Shown piece by piece: positions 1-6,977 of a stretch of 22,631 bases of DNA (the first letter of the stretch is position 1; each line of letters starts with the position of its first letter). The DNA is from Bacteroidales bacterium. GTDB lineage: Bacteria; Bacteroidota; Bacteroidia; Bacteroidales; Bacteroidaceae. The notes beneath the pieces are model-generated. The model was not told the origin of the DNA. It saw only the letters and a list, made by a program, of their open reading frames with translations, and ran no database searches. Position numbers and translations under genes: made by a program. The stretch is taken from positions 1 to 22,631 of the forward strand of contig SFIS01000050.1 in the NCBI GenBank assembly GCA_004555245.1, written 5' to 3'.

Positions 1-258
1 GCAAATAGGAATCAGCCCAAATTTTTATTTTTCGAAACTTACATGTCCATGCATATACGCATACGAGAGTGACGAAGTTTTAGCGGACAACAATAATTAC
101 AAACATGAACTTCAGAATTAGGATATTCAATTTTTACACATCAAACTGTACACCCTATCGGGCGGATTTCCCTCTGTTGCAACAGCTGCTTTCCGAAGTG
201 CAGAACGCTGATTTTGAAAACCCCAAAAAGGCAATCTGTTTTCCCCGGCGAAAAAACT

Positions 259-288
259 GCACACCCAGTGTGCCGTGTGCGCATTTTT
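259..288 (+). terminator. Terminator-like hairpin with alternative right arms
   Basis: GCACAC (259-264) can pair with GTGTGC at 268-273 (3-base loop) or with a second GTGTGC at 275-280. The second is followed shortly by five T residues (284-288). It could end transcription of a gene lying left of the window on the plus strand. Both pairings are visible in the sequence; the function is inferred, and the stem is short. Confidence 0.25.
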
Positions 289-353
289 ACCTGAAACAAG
301 TTTAATATAGTTTAAAATTCGGCATTTTGGAATATAAACTGAGAAAAACAAAC

Positions 354-361
354 TAACTTCG
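354..361 (+). promoter_or_regulatory. Possible -7 box for the oxidoreductase operon
   Basis: TAACTTCG followed by C is one base from the Bacteroidetes -7 consensus TAnnTTTG and resembles the other promoter boxes in this window. TTTTG occurs at 325-329, near a -33 position but with spacing a little longer than usual. A start site from this box would fall at or just upstream of the ATG at 366, giving an almost leaderless transcript, so the assignment is uncertain. Confidence 0.3.
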
Positions 362-365
362 CAAT

Positions 366-572
366 ATGAAACAGACACAAGACACGGCGAAAGCCCGTGC
401 ACGACGGCTGTACGAAACTGGCAACGACTGGTGCCGGCGAGGCGATTTCATGCGTGCGCAGAACTGTTATCTCGAGGCCGTGGCACTTGATGCCGACAGC
501 CCGGCAGCCGCCGCCAACGAGATGCTCGAGAGCATCATGGCTTTCCGCCATAAAGACTACTATAACCCATAG
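366..572 (+). CDS. Small single-TPR protein heading the oxidoreductase operon
   Basis: A 68-residue protein containing essentially one tetratricopeptide repeat. Residues 13-46 follow the TPR pattern (Leu15, Gly19-Asn20, Gly26-Asp27, Ala31, Tyr35, Ala38, Pro46), predicting two antiparallel helices. There is no signal peptide or membrane segment, so it is probably cytosolic. It starts at the first ATG and lies 30 bases upstream of the ferredoxin gene, in the same direction. From memory, a small TPR gene often precedes the korDABC/vor cluster in Bacteroidales, which suggests a role in assembly or interaction of the enzyme complex, but no function is known to me. One repeat alone is less than a normal peptide-binding TPR array, so it may oligomerise or dock on a partner. 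Confidence 0.75.
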   Translation: MKQTQDTAKARARRLYETGNDWCRRGDFMRAQNCYLEAVALDADSPAAAANEMLESIMAFRHKDYYNP

Positions 573-602
573 TCTGAAAGAACCCGTAAACTACATATAT
601 AT

Positions 603-833
603 ATGAACAAAGGAGCTGTTGTCATAAACACAGAACGCTGCAAGGGATGCGCACTTTGCGTGGAGGCATGTCCCAAAGACGTGCTGGCATTGTCCCCTCT
701 GCGCGTCAACATGAGCGGATATCACTACGTCGAGACCCCCAACGCCGAACGGTGCATCGGATGCGCCTCATGCGCCATAGTGTGCCCCGACGCATGCATA
801 GAAGTATATAGGACAAAGGCCGGCAAAGGTTGA
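603..833 (+). CDS. korD: 2x[4Fe-4S] ferredoxin subunit (delta) of 2-oxoacid:ferredoxin oxidoreductase
   Basis: A 76-residue bacterial-type ferredoxin with two complete CxxCxxCxxxCP motifs: Cys13/16/19/23 and Cys51/54/57/61, each followed by Pro. Each motif supplies three ligands to one cluster and the fourth to the other. An extra Cys65 follows the second motif. The product should carry electrons between the thiamine-diphosphate core of the enzyme and free ferredoxin. The gene sits between the TPR gene and the alpha subunit, as in delta-alpha-beta-gamma KOR/VOR operons. Its stop codon (831-833) lies inside the first unit of a short repeat (824-866), so the last residues (KAGKG) may have been shaped by repeat insertion. 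The substrate class cannot be decided from this subunit. Confidence 0.9.
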   Translation: MNKGAVVINTERCKGCALCVEACPKDVLALSPLRVNMSGYHYVETPNAERCIGCASCAIVCPDACIEVYRTKAGKG

Positions 834-866
834 CAAGCTGACAAAGGTTGACAAGTTGGCAAGTCG
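824..866 (-). repeat. GTCAAC-type intergenic repeat, locus 1
   Basis: Two exact copies of CAAAGGTTGACAAG begin at 824 and 842 (period 18), followed by a degenerate third unit around 856-866. Read on the minus strand the units are CTTGTCAAC, the same theme as the repeats at 2043-2143 and 17738-17915. The first unit contains the ferredoxin stop codon, and the block fills the start of the 112-base gap before the alpha-subunit gene. Confidence 0.7.
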
Positions 867-945
867 GCTGAAAGAAACTTTGAACGACACTATTGCGGAT
901 GTCACAGTACAAAACCCGCGAGAACAAACACGAAAAATAGACATC

Positions 946-2040
946 ATGTCAGACAAACAAGACATACAACTGCTGAAAGGCAACGAGGCCATAGCCCATG
1001 CCTGCATACGCTGCGGAGCCGACGGCTTCTTCGGCTATCCCATCACGCCGCAGAGCGAGATAATCGAAACCCTCGCCCTCCTCAAACCCTGGGAGACCAC
1101 CGGCATGGTCGTGCTGCAGGCTGAGAGTGAGGTGGCTGCCATAAACATGGTATATGGAGGCGCAAGCTCCGGAAAACGCGTCATCACCACATCTTCAAGC
1201 CCGGGAGTGGCTCTCATGCAGGAGGGAATGGCGTATATGGCTGGAGCGGAAGTTCCCGGAGTTGTCGTCAACGTGCAGAGAGGAGGCCCCGGCCTCGGCA
1301 CCATACAACCCTCGCAGAGCGACTATTTCCAGGCTACGCGGGGAGGCGGAAACGGTGACTATAACGTCGTCGTTCTCGCACCTTCTTCCGTACAGGAAAT
1401 GGCTGACTTCGTAGATCTTGCATTCACGATAGCCTTCAGATACCGCAATCCCGTGATGATTCTCTCCGACGGTGTCATCGGACAGATGATGGAGCGTGTC
1501 GTACTGCCGCCCCAGAAGCCCCGGCGCACCGACGATGAGGTGATGAGCGAATGTCCGTGGGCAACGACAGGCAGGACAGCAGGCCGCAAACCAAACATCA
1601 TCACCTCACTCGACCTCAAGCCCGAGAATATGGAGAAGCACAACATCCGCCTGCAGGAGAAATATGCGCTGATTAGACAACGCGAGGTGAGATACGAGGC
1701 AAAATGGTGTGACGACGCCCAATGGCTGGTCGTTGCTTTCGGCAGCGCGGCACGCATTGCCGAAAAGGCTATCGAGGAGGCGCGCGACGAGGGCATAAAC
1801 GCAGGACTTTTCCGACCCGTCACCCTCTGGCCCTTCCCAGACGAGGCTCTGCGCAGGGCGGCACAGGGCAAACGGGGCGTACTCGTCGCGGAAATCAATG
1901 CCGGACAGATGATACAGGATGTGCGGCTCGCACTCAACGGCTCTGTACCAGCCGAACATTTCGGACGACTTGGCGGCATCGTACCCGAACCTTACGAGAT
2001 AGTGGAGGCTCTGAAACGTTTCAACACGCCAACCCGCTGA
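946..2040 (+). CDS. vorB: 2-oxoacid:ferredoxin oxidoreductase alpha subunit (VorB/KorA)
   Basis: A 364-residue alpha subunit, the usual length for four-subunit KOR/VOR enzymes. The N-terminal pyrimidine-binding domain shows KGNEAIAHACIRCGADGFFGYPITPQSE in its standard place (residues 11-38, key GYPITPQSE), SEVAAINM (61-68), and the glycine-rich QRGGPGLGT (111-119). A transketolase C-like domain follows from about 240. I chose ATG 946 because the frame can only be extended to a TTG (856) lying in repeat DNA, whereas MSDKQDIQLL leads straight into the conserved domain. The enzyme interconverts a 2-oxoacid plus CoA and acyl-CoA plus CO2 with ferredoxin. Annotation pipelines usually call this family the 3-methyl-2-oxobutanoate subunit VorB, but 2-oxoglutarate is an equally plausible substrate. 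Confidence 0.92.
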   Translation: MSDKQDIQLLKGNEAIAHACIRCGADGFFGYPITPQSEIIETLALLKPWETTGMVVLQAESEVAAINMVYGGASSGKRVITTSSSPGVALMQEGMAYMAGAEVPGVVVNVQRGGPGLGTIQPSQSDYFQATRGGGNGDYNVVVLAPSSVQEMADFVDLAFTIAFRYRNPVMILSDGVIGQMMERVVLPPQKPRRTDDEVMSECPWATTGRTAGRKPNIITSLDLKPENMEKHNIRLQEKYALIRQREVRYEAKWCDDAQWLVVAFGSAARIAEKAIEEARDEGINAGLFRPVTLWPFPDEALRRAAQGKRGVLVAEINAGQMIQDVRLALNGSVPAEHFGRLGGIVPEPYEIVEALKRFNTPTR

Positions 2041-2042
2041 CT

Positions 2043-2143
2043 CGTCCTTTTTCGCAAGCTCAAGGGAGACTTCCCGTCAACCCGTCTTTCTCGCAAGCCC
2101 AGGGAGACTTCCCGTCAACCCGTCAACAGAAACACCCGTCAAC
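2043..2143 (+). repeat. GTCAAC-type intergenic repeat, locus 2 (38-bp tandem duplication)
   Basis: Two tandem copies, about 2050-2086 and 2088-2124, share TCGCAAGC, then AGGGAGACTTCCCGTCAAC and CCGTC, differing by a few bases and one indel. Two further short GTCAAC units follow (2122-2127, 2138-2143). GGGA and TCCC inside each copy can pair. The block fills the gap between the alpha and beta subunit genes and ends 12 bases before the beta start. A nearly identical segment precedes manA at 17853-17888. Confidence 0.8.
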
Positions 2144-2155
2144 AAAAAAAATACA

Positions 2156-2956
2156 ATGAACAGCGAAATCATAAAACCGGAAAATCTCGTCTATGCCAAG
2201 CCCTCGTTGCTGAACGACACCCCGATGCACTATTGCCCCGGCTGCTCCCACGGAGTAGTCCACAAACTCGTGGCGGAAGTGGTTGAAGAAATGGGCATGC
2301 AGGACAAGACCGTCGGTATATGTCCCGTCGGCTGCGCCGTCTTCGCCTACAGATACATAGACATCGACTGGCAGGAGGCGGCACACGGCCGTGCCCTTGC
2401 CGTGGCAACGGCGGTAAAACGCCTGTGGAAAGACCGCCTCGTCTTCACATACCAGGGCGACGGCGACCTCGCCTGCATCGGAGCCTGCGAGACACTCCAC
2501 GCCCTCTCGCGCGGAGAGAACGTCACCGCCATCTTCATCAACAACGCCATATACGGCATGACAGGAGGACAGATGGCCCCCACCACTCTCCTCGGACAGA
2601 AGACATCCACATGCCCCTACGGCAGACAGCCCGACCTGCACGGATATCCCCTCAACATCACGGAACTCGCCGCACACCTTGACGGCACTTGCTATGTCAC
2701 CCGGCAGAGCGTGGAGAACGTCGCCGCCATACGAAAGGCAAAGGCCGCCATACGCAAGGCCTTCCAAGCTTCCATCGACGGATGCGGCGCAAGTCTCGTC
2801 GAAATCCTCTCCACCTGCAACAGCGGATGGAAACTCACACCCGCACAGGCTAACAGGTGGATGCAGCAGAACATGTTTGCCAAATATCCCAAAGGGGACA
2901 TAAAAGACACCGTATGCACAGCGGAAAACGCAAGACACAACAACCCGACACTATGA
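2156..2956 (+). CDS. korB: 2-oxoacid:ferredoxin oxidoreductase beta subunit, TPP-binding
   Basis: A 266-residue thiamine diphosphate-binding subunit. GDGD (101-104) and the Asn pair in IFINNAIYGMTGGQ (127-140) form the Mg-TPP signature. Cys27 and Cys30 (HYCPGCSHG), Cys56 (GICPVGC) and probably Cys221 correspond to the four ligands of the proximal [4Fe-4S] cluster in the pyruvate:ferredoxin oxidoreductase superfamily. The protein pairs with the alpha subunit to form the active site and passes electrons to the ferredoxin subunit. The ATG follows an A-rich leader without a Shine-Dalgarno sequence. Its stop overlaps the gamma start (ATGA at 2953-2956), so translation of the two is probably coupled. 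The C-terminal tail after about residue 245 is poorly conserved in appearance. Confidence 0.93.
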   Translation: MNSEIIKPENLVYAKPSLLNDTPMHYCPGCSHGVVHKLVAEVVEEMGMQDKTVGICPVGCAVFAYRYIDIDWQEAAHGRALAVATAVKRLWKDRLVFTYQGDGDLACIGACETLHALSRGENVTAIFINNAIYGMTGGQMAPTTLLGQKTSTCPYGRQPDLHGYPLNITELAAHLDGTCYVTRQSVENVAAIRKAKAAIRKAFQASIDGCGASLVEILSTCNSGWKLTPAQANRWMQQNMFAKYPKGDIKDTVCTAENARHNNPTL

Positions 2957-3495
2957 AGAAAGAAATCATAATATCCGGCTTCGGAGGACAGGGCGTCCTC
3001 TCCATGGGAAAGATTCTCGCCTATTCCGCCCTCATGGAAGGCAAAGAGGTGACATGGATGCCAGCCTATGGTCCCGAACAGCGCGGAGGCACTGCCAATG
3101 TCACCGTCATCGTCAGCGACAGGCGTATATCCTCCCCCGTACTCAGCAGCTTCGATGTCGCCGTCGTCCTCAACCAGCCCTCGCTCGACAAGTTCCAGGA
3201 CAGGGTGAAGCCCGGTGGCGTGCTCGTCTATGACAACTACGGAATAGCCAACCCCCCGTCCCGTACCGACATCGCCGTTTATCCTGTCAACGGCATGGAG
3301 AAAGCCGCCGCGATGCACAACGCCAAGGTGTTCAACATGATCATTCTCGGCTCCCTGCTGAAAGTCTGCCCCGTCGTCAGCCTCGACGGCATACGCAAGG
3401 CTCTGTACAAGACACTGCCCGAAAGACACCACGCCCTCATTCCGCTGAATATCGAAGCCCTCGAACAGGGCATGAAACTCATCGACCTGCCCTGA
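2953..3495 (+). CDS. korC: 2-oxoacid:ferredoxin oxidoreductase gamma subunit
   Basis: A 180-residue protein of the POR/KOR catalytic gamma family. It shows the N-terminal GFGGQGV loop (9-15), which contacts CoA in related enzymes, and the typical YGPEQRGGTANVTV motif (39-52). The size matches stand-alone gamma subunits. The start at 2953 is fixed by the 4-base overlap with the beta gene; a longer in-frame reading from 2857 would run far into the beta gene and lacks homology-like sequence. It is the last gene of the operon. A weak hairpin at 3632-3644 could end transcription, and the next gene, thiD, is convergent. Confidence 0.93.
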   Translation: MKKEIIISGFGGQGVLSMGKILAYSALMEGKEVTWMPAYGPEQRGGTANVTVIVSDRRISSPVLSSFDVAVVLNQPSLDKFQDRVKPGGVLVYDNYGIANPPSRTDIAVYPVNGMEKAAAMHNAKVFNMIILGSLLKVCPVVSLDGIRKALYKTLPERHHALIPLNIEALEQGMKLIDLP

Positions 3496-3631
3496 CAGTC
3501 CTTATACGGGGAACTGTACGTCACACATTCACGACATCGTCTCACCTATCCTCTACGTTACGCGTCTCGAATTGTGGTGAGCTGATGGTCCTACATATCG
3601 TAATACTGTATCAAGCATTATACACCAAAAT

Positions 3632-3650
3632 AGTGGTCACCACTTTCTTT
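3632..3650 (+). terminator. Weak hairpin between convergent korC and thiD
   Basis: AGTGG (3632-3636), loop TCA and CCACT (3640-3644) are followed by TTCTTT on the plus strand and, read on the minus strand, by ATTTTGG. A 5-bp stem is short, but it is the best terminator candidate I see in the 234-base convergent gap and could serve both directions. Confidence 0.25.
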
Positions 3651-3677
3651 ACGATGTGATGGCCGCTATGATTGTTA

Positions 3678-3731
3678 TATGCCGTCGGTGTATAGTCTCC
3701 TCTGTCGTCCTTATGCCGTCGGAGTGTAGTC
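3678..3731. repeat. Imperfect 20-bp direct repeat at the 3' end of thiD
   Basis: TATGCCGTCGGTGTATAGTC (3678-3697) recurs as TATGCCGTCGGAGTGTAGTC (3712-3731), 34 bases apart with two mismatches. The second copy covers the last bases of thiD, including most of its stop codon. It may record a small local duplication that set the present C-terminus. Confidence 0.55.
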
Positions 3732-4551
3732 AGAAGAATAGGATGGGTCCGTTGCCGTGTCCTATGTCGGTATGCTGTGCCCTTTGTATAGCCCGGAAGA
3801 CGAGCTGTTTCGCTATGCTGACGGCATCGGGCAGAGAGTGTCCCATGGCGAGAGCCGCCGCTATGGCGGTGGATGTGGCGCATCCTGTGCCGTGGAGGTT
3901 GCGGGTGTCGAGTTTGGGCAGGGTGTAGGTGTGGACGGTGGAATCTTCGAGGAAGAGAGTGTCTGTCATCGTGTCGCCTGCGGCATGTCCGCCTTTCAGG
4001 AGGAAGGCGGTGTGGCGGGTGTGTACGAGATGCCGCCCTGCCGCCTCGAGCTGTGCGGGCGATGTGACGGGGAGGTGCGAGAGCCGTTCCGCCTCGGGGA
4101 TGTTGGGCGTGACGAGTGTGCAGACGGGGAAGAGGAGCCGTTCTGCCGCCTTCATGCAGTCTGCCTGCATCAGCGGTGTGCCCGACGTGGAGACCATGAC
4201 GGGGTCGTAGATGACGGGAGGGATGCCTCTGCCCTGACAGCACTGTGTGATGGCGGAGACGACGGCCTGCAGCACCGCGGCGTCCGGGAGCATACCGACT
4301 TTTATGGCCGCGACGTCGAAATCTTCGAGCACTGCCTCTATCTGTTTCCGCACGACGTGCGGCGGGAGGGGCATGACATGTATCACGCCTGCCGTGTTCT
4401 GGGCGGTGACGGCAGTGAGGGCGGTGGTGGCGTAGCATCCCATCGCCGCCGCCGCCTTGATGTCCTGCTGTATTCCGGCTCCTGCGCCGCTGTCGCTGCC
4501 TGCTATGGCGAGGATGGTTTTCATGCCGGGTGTCGGGGATGTTGTCGTCAT
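3730..4551 (-). CDS. thiD: Hydroxymethylpyrimidine/phosphomethylpyrimidine kinase
   Basis: A 273-residue ribokinase-fold kinase that phosphorylates HMP and HMP-P to HMP-PP for thiamine synthesis or salvage. Family motifs: AIAGSDSGAGAGIQQD (15-30), DPVMVSTSG (116-124), LLKGGH (184-189) and the anion-hole GTGCATSTA (221-229) with Cys224. The first ATG (4551) forms an ATGA overlap with the clpC stop. A second Met at residue 10, directly before KTILAIAGSDS, is an alternative start that better matches the usual family N-terminus. The protein ends abruptly at GPILFF, where relatives usually carry a few more residues, and the stop lies in a direct repeat. I see no TPP riboswitch, as expected for a gene at the end of a three-gene operon. 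The link to tamB and clpC is positional only. Confidence 0.93.
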   Translation of the reverse strand: MTTTSPTPGMKTILAIAGSDSGAGAGIQQDIKAAAAMGCYATTALTAVTAQNTAGVIHVMPLPPHVVRKQIEAVLEDFDVAAIKVGMLPDAAVLQAVVSAITQCCQGRGIPPVIYDPVMVSTSGTPLMQADCMKAAERLLFPVCTLVTPNIPEAERLSHLPVTSPAQLEAAGRHLVHTRHTAFLLKGGHAAGDTMTDTLFLEDSTVHTYTLPKLDTRNLHGTGCATSTAIAAALAMGHSLPDAVSIAKQLVFRAIQRAQHTDIGHGNGPILFF

Positions 4552-6977
4552 GATGTCGCTGCGGGCTTTGGTTTCCGCTTCTTGTCTTCGGCTGTGGTGA
4601 TGACGAGAGGGCCGTCGGCTTTGGGATGTGTTATTCTTATCACTGCTCCGGGCTCGATGCTTTGGTTCAGCATGATGTTGCAGACGGCGTCGGTGACGTG
4701 CTGCTGCACAGCGCGTTTCAGGGGGCGTGCCCCGTACTGTATGTCGTATCCCTGCCGTGCGATGTAGTCTTTCGCCTTTTCAGAGACAGAGAGGCTGTAG
4801 CCGAGGGCGTGCAGCCTTTGGCGTAGGCCGGCGAGTTCGTTGTCGATGATTTTCCTGACGGAGGGGAGAGTGAGCTGGTTGAAGGTGACAATCTCGTCGA
4901 GGCGGTTGAGGAACTCGGGTGCGAACTGCCGTTCAAGCGCCCGCTTCATGATGCCCGCCGCACGTTCTGTGTCTTCTGCTGCGGGGCGGCCTGCGTCAGT
5001 CTGCGCTGCGGGGAATCCTATGCCTCTGCCGAAGTCTTTCAGCTGTCTTGTCCCGGTGTTGGATGTCATGATGATGATGGTGTGGCGGAAGTCGGTGAGA
5101 TGTCCGTTGGAGTCGGTGAGCCTTCCTTCGTCGAGCACCTGGAGCAGGATGTTATAGACGCTTGGGTGTGCCTTCTCTATCTCGTCGAGGAGGATGACGG
5201 AGTAGGGGCGTCGTCTGACACGTTCGGTGAGCTGTCCGCCTTCATCGTGTCCCACATATCCCGGAGGAGCTCCGACGAGCCGTGAGGTGTTGAAGCTCTC
5301 GTTGTATTCGCTCATGTCGATGCGTATGAGGGCGTCTGCCGTGCCGAAGAGCTGTTCGGCAATCTGCTGGGCGAGGTATGTCTTGCCGACGCCGGTGGGT
5401 CCGAGGAACATGTATGCTCCTACGGGGCGGCGCGGGTCGTGGAGCCCGAGGCGGCTGCGCTGTATGGAGCGCACGACGGCATTGACGGCGTGCGCTTGTC
5501 CGACGACGGTGCGCCGGAGAGTGTCTGCGAGCGTCCTGAGCCGTGACATCTCGTGTGTATCGACATGGCGGAGGGGGATGCCGCTCATCTGCGAGACGGT
5601 CTGCCGGACATCATCCTCCCCTGCGGTGGCGTAGCTGTCCTGCGTGTCGCCGTTGCCGGACATGAGTTTCTGCAGACGGTTCTTTGTTTTCTCCTGTTCG
5701 TCGCGGAGAGCTGCGGCGAGTTCGTAGTTCTGGCTCATGACGGCCCGCTTCTTCTTCGCCTGTATCTCGAGGAGCTGCTGCTCGGCCTTGCGTATCGCGG
5801 GGGAGTGGAGTGTGCTTTGGAGGTGGAGCCTTGAGCCTGTCTCGTCCATCGCGTCAATGGCCTTGTCCGGGAGCTGCCTGTCGGGGATGTAGCGTTCGGT
5901 GAGTGTGACGCAGGCGCTGAGAGCGCTGTCGGTGAAGGTGACGTGATGGTGTCTCTCGTACCTTGTCTTTATGTTGCGGAGTATGTGAAGCGTCTCTTCT
6001 GTGGTGGTTGCGTTGATCTGCACTTTCTGGAAGCGGCGGTCGAGAGCTCCGTCACGTTCGATGCTTTTCCTGTATTCGTCTGTCGTGGTGGCTCCGATGC
6101 ACTGTATCCCTCCTCTTGCGAGCGCGGGTTTCAGGATGTTGGCAGCATCCATGCCTCCCGATGCGCCTCCGGCGCCTATCAGGGTGTGTATCTCGTCGAT
6201 GAAGATGATGATGTCGGGGTTGGCCTCGAGCTCTTTGATGACGCCCTTGATACGCTCTTCGAAATCGCCGCGGTATTTCGTGCCGGCCACGACGGCGGTG
6301 AGGTCGAGCGCGAGGATGCGCTTCGTGAAGAGGACCGGCGAGCATGTGCGTCGCGCAATCTGCTGTGCGAGCCCTTCCACGACGGCGCTTTTGCCAACGC
6401 CGGGTTCGCCGATGAGGATGGGGTTGTTCTTCTTCCGCCGGCAGAGTATTTCTGCGATGCGCGCCATCTCTTCCTCACGCCCGACGACGGGGTCGAGGCT
6501 GTCGGCGGCCGCTGCTGCGGTGAGGTCGGTGGAGAAGCTGTCGAGCACGGGTGTCCCGGACTTGCCCGTGGGGTCGAGAGTGGATGACCTGCGCTGGCGC
6601 ACTGTCTCGCCGAGAAGCCGTGACGCCTCTCTGAACATCTCGTTGAACGGGTTGGGAATGCCGCGCGGGCTGTCACCGCCGCCGTCGTCGCTGTCGTCTT
6701 CGTCTAAGGACGAGCTGTCGCTGCACACCTCGGCAAAGTCTTCGTCCGCCGAGGGTGTGGCTGTCGCTTTGGCGCCGGTGTTTTCCGTGACGGTGTCATG
6801 GTGCGGCGCGCACTCTTCGCGGCTGCCCGCCGTCATGTCCTGCGTGCAATCTTGTGGCACGGGAGTTTCGGGGAGGACATCGTGTGTCATGCCCTCGCCG
6901 CTGTCCTGTCCCGGCGTGGAGGGAGAGAAGTCCGCCGAGAGGCTTTCCGGGTCTGTATGTCTGTTGTTTTCTTTCAT
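4548..6977 (-). CDS. clpC: ClpC-type AAA+ unfoldase lacking the usual Clp N-domain
   Basis: An 809-residue Clp/Hsp100 ATPase with two AAA+ modules. D1: Walker A GEPGVGKS (190-197), Walker B IIIFIDE (256-262). A short UVR-like middle segment (about 408-436) marks ClpC rather than ClpB. D2: Walker A GPTGVGKT (526-533), Walker B VILLDE (594-599), and an IGF tripeptide (653-655) where ClpP-binding Clp ATPases have their ClpP loop. It should unfold proteins for ClpP in the cytosol. Odd: residues 1-145 contain no Clp_N repeats (no EHLLLGL-like motif). They are Ser/Asp/Glu-rich and look disordered, with an acidic run near 84-102. The start overlaps the tamB stop (ATGA), so no upstream in-frame exon-like sequence can supply the domain. 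thiD overlaps its 3' end. Confidence 0.9.
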   Translation of the reverse strand: MKENNRHTDPESLSADFSPSTPGQDSGEGMTHDVLPETPVPQDCTQDMTAGSREECAPHHDTVTENTGAKATATPSADEDFAEVCSDSSSLDEDDSDDGGGDSPRGIPNPFNEMFREASRLLGETVRQRRSSTLDPTGKSGTPVLDSFSTDLTAAAAADSLDPVVGREEEMARIAEILCRRKKNNPILIGEPGVGKSAVVEGLAQQIARRTCSPVLFTKRILALDLTAVVAGTKYRGDFEERIKGVIKELEANPDIIIFIDEIHTLIGAGGASGGMDAANILKPALARGGIQCIGATTTDEYRKSIERDGALDRRFQKVQINATTTEETLHILRNIKTRYERHHHVTFTDSALSACVTLTERYIPDRQLPDKAIDAMDETGSRLHLQSTLHSPAIRKAEQQLLEIQAKKKRAVMSQNYELAAALRDEQEKTKNRLQKLMSGNGDTQDSYATAGEDDVRQTVSQMSGIPLRHVDTHEMSRLRTLADTLRRTVVGQAHAVNAVVRSIQRSRLGLHDPRRPVGAYMFLGPTGVGKTYLAQQIAEQLFGTADALIRIDMSEYNESFNTSRLVGAPPGYVGHDEGGQLTERVRRRPYSVILLDEIEKAHPSVYNILLQVLDEGRLTDSNGHLTDFRHTIIIMTSNTGTRQLKDFGRGIGFPAAQTDAGRPAAEDTERAAGIMKRALERQFAPEFLNRLDEIVTFNQLTLPSVRKIIDNELAGLRQRLHALGYSLSVSEKAKDYIARQGYDIQYGARPLKRAVQQHVTDAVCNIMLNQSIEPGAVIRITHPKADGPLVITTAEDKKRKPKPAATS

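Larger units (their letters stand above)
1..365. other. Upstream intergenic region without a convincing gene
   Basis: No frame here has a family-like protein, a credible start context and codon use like the neighbours. The short open frames on either strand (105-305 plus, 127-402 minus) show no recognisable motif, and the minus one runs into the TPR gene. The stretch is AT-rich apart from the 150-285 portion. It contains a terminator-like hairpin (259-288) and, at its right end, a probable promoter box for the downstream operon. The window starts inside it, so its left boundary is unknown. Confidence 0.6.

Noticed and set aside
105..402. Short open frames on both strands left of the TPR gene
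   Set aside because: No motif, no convincing start context, low-complexity or odd composition; the minus frame runs antisense into the TPR gene.
856..945. N-terminal extension of the alpha subunit from TTG 856
   Set aside because: The start lies inside repeat DNA and the extra 30 residues are not family-like; ATG 946 leads directly into the conserved domain.
4552..4620. TPP riboswitch ahead of thiD
   Set aside because: The region is the 3' end of clpC coding sequence, and no TPP-aptamer motifs are visible there or upstream of tamB.
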